Of a stretch of 42,783 bases of DNA, positions 41,242 through 42,783 are shown in pieces. The notes under the pieces were generated by a model that was not told the origin of the DNA, ran no database searches, and saw only the letters and a program-made list of their open reading frames with translations. Position numbers and translations under genes: made by a program. Within the stretch, counting starts at the first letter, position 1; each line of letters opens with the position of its first letter. The stretch spans positions 1 to 42,783 of the forward strand of contig JAQCKU010000004.1 in NCBI GenBank assembly GCA_027592195.1. The letters are read 5' to 3'. The DNA is from Actinomycetota bacterium (GTDB lineage Bacteria; Actinomycetota; Actinomycetes; Nanopelagicales; Nanopelagicaceae).

Positions 41242-42783
41242 GTGGGCCATATCGATGTGAGTGGAATTGAATACACGTTATCTGATGGCCGAGTTCTTTT
41301 AAATGATGTTTCATTTAGAGTAGGCGATGGTGCCAAGGCAGCTCTTGTTGGCCCTAATGGTTCAGGTAAAACAACCTTAATTAGAATGATCTCTGGTGAT
41401 ATAGAACCTGAATCTGGGTCTGTCGCAATATCTGGCGGTCTAGGAGTGATGCGTCAATTTATCGGTCAAGTAAGGGATGAAAGTACGGTCCGAGATCTTC
41501 TTCTCTCAGTCTCTCCCGAGAAGGTGCGGATCGCAGCGGAGAAAGTAAAAGCAAGTGAGAGCGCCATGGTTGAAAATCCCCAAGAGCGAGAGCAGATGGC
41601 ATATGCGACGGCACTTTCTGATTGGGCCGATGCGGGTGGATATGATGCGGAAGTTCTCTGGGATATCTGTACTACCCAATCCCTTGGCGCATCTTTTGAT
41701 GAAGTAGCAGATCGATTGGTTAATACCCTCTCAGGTGGAGAACAGAAAAAATTAGTATTACATGCTCTCCTTCGAGGACCAGAGGAAGTTTTAATCCTAG
41801 ATGAACCAGATAACTATCTTGATGTTCCATCGAAGAGATGGCTCGAGGAGGTTTTAAAGGAATCCCATAAAACAATTTTATTTATCAGCCATGATCGAGA
41901 ACTCTTATCTGCCGTCGCTAATCGAATTATCACTTTAGAACAAGGCGCTTTAGGCAATACCTCGTGGATACATGGTGCAGGATTTTCTACCTGGCATACC
42001 GCTCGTAAAGCAAGAAATGCTCGCTTTGCAGAGGTTTTAGCGCGATGGGAGCAAGAGCATCACCGGCTAAAAGAATTGGTACTCACCTTAAGAAATCAAG
42101 CAAAAAGTTCACCCGATATGGCATCAAAGTATCGTGCGATGCAGACTCGGTTGCGAAAGTTTGAAGAGATTGGTGCGCCCCCTGCGCCACCGATAGAGCA
42201 AGATGTGAAAGTTGGTCTCACTGGTTCTCGTACTGGAGAGCGAGTAGTGAGATGTGAAAATCTCACAATAGAAAATTTAACAGATCCGTACAGCATCGAG
42301 ATTTTCTATGGAGATCGAGTTGCGATCCTTGGAAAAAATGGAACTGGCAAATCTCATTTTCTTCGCTTATTAGGTGGAGAAGAGAATTTAGAGATAATGG
42401 GAAGTTGGAAACTTGGAGCGCGGGTGAAGCCAGGTCATTTTGCTCAGACACATGCACACCCAGAATTTATTGGAAAGACTCTCTTGGAAATTTTATGGGA
42501 AGAACACTCACTCCAATTAGGAGCAGCAAAGAGTGTTCTAGGGCGTTATGAGCTACATAATCAATCTGATCAAAAATTCTCCACACTCTCTGGAGGACAG
42601 CAGGCTAGATTTCAAGTTCTACTTTTAGAACTTCAAGGGTCAAATCTTTTATTGTTGGATGAACCAACAGATAACTTAGATCTTGCTTCGGCAGAGGCTT
42701 TAGAAGAGGCGTTAAAAAGTTATCAAGGAACGGTCCTTGCAGTAACCCATGATCGTTGGTTTACGCGAGGATTTTCACGCTAC
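41242..42783 (+). CDS. ABC-F family ATP-binding protein (3' truncated by window end)
   Basis: Open frame from GTG 41242 to the window end; two NBDs: GPNGSGKTT, LSGGEQKKL, LILDEPDNYLD and LGKNGTGKS, LSGGQQARF, LLLDEPTDNLD; no TM segments seen. Confidence 0.93.
   Translation, partial: MGHIDVSGIEYTLSDGRVLLNDVSFRVGDGAKAALVGPNGSGKTTLIRMISGDIEPESGSVAISGGLGVMRQFIGQVRDESTVRDLLLSVSPEKVRIAAEKVKASESAMVENPQEREQMAYATALSDWADAGGYDAEVLWDICTTQSLGASFDEVADRLVNTLSGGEQKKLVLHALLRGPEEVLILDEPDNYLDVPSKRWLEEVLKESHKTILFISHDRELLSAVANRIITLEQGALGNTSWIHGAGFSTWHTARKARNARFAEVLARWEQEHHRLKELVLTLRNQAKSSPDMASKYRAMQTRLRKFEEIGAPPAPPIEQDVKVGLTGSRTGERVVRCENLTIENLTDPYSIEIFYGDRVAILGKNGTGKSHFLRLLGGEENLEIMGSWKLGARVKPGHFAQTHAHPEFIGKTLLEILWEEHSLQLGAAKSVLGRYELHNQSDQKFSTLSGGQQARFQVLLLELQGSNLLLLDEPTDNLDLASAEALEEALKSYQGTVLAVTHDRWFTRGFSRY

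Overview
The window is about 42.8 kb of a low-to-moderate GC actinobacterial chromosome. Gene order and C+ (Zn-ribbon) ribosomal proteins resemble streamlined freshwater acI/Nanopelagicales-type genomes, but that placement is inference. It is an almost continuous transcription/translation supercluster: tRNA-Met, rpmG, hadA/hadB-like MaoC genes, GT2-like protein, murB, aspC(-), tRNA-Trp, secE, nusG, rplK, rplA, rplJ, rplL, rpoB, rpoC, hemolysin III(-), rpsL, rpsG, fusA, tuf, the S10 and spc operons through secY, adk and map, a four-locus non-ribosomal insertion, infA, rpmJ, rpsM, rpsK, rpsD, rpoA, rplQ, truA and a partial ABC-F ATPase. No CRISPR array, transposase, prophage or rRNA was seen. 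The genes are mostly housekeeping, so the interesting signals are mainly RNA-level. They are: an L1-type leader before rplA; a mutually exclusive terminator/antiterminator before rplJ; a perfect 16-bp GNRA-capped hairpin between tuf and rpsJ; a multibranch, possibly pseudoknotted leader before rpsM; and an rplQ terminator-like hairpin that overlaps the truA start. The map-infA insertion carries a DapB-like protein, a decayed aldehyde dehydrogenase C-terminus, a YeiH-family membrane protein and a NagA-like protein that has lost its metal-binding histidines. All assignments come from reading the sequence by eye, with no database searches.
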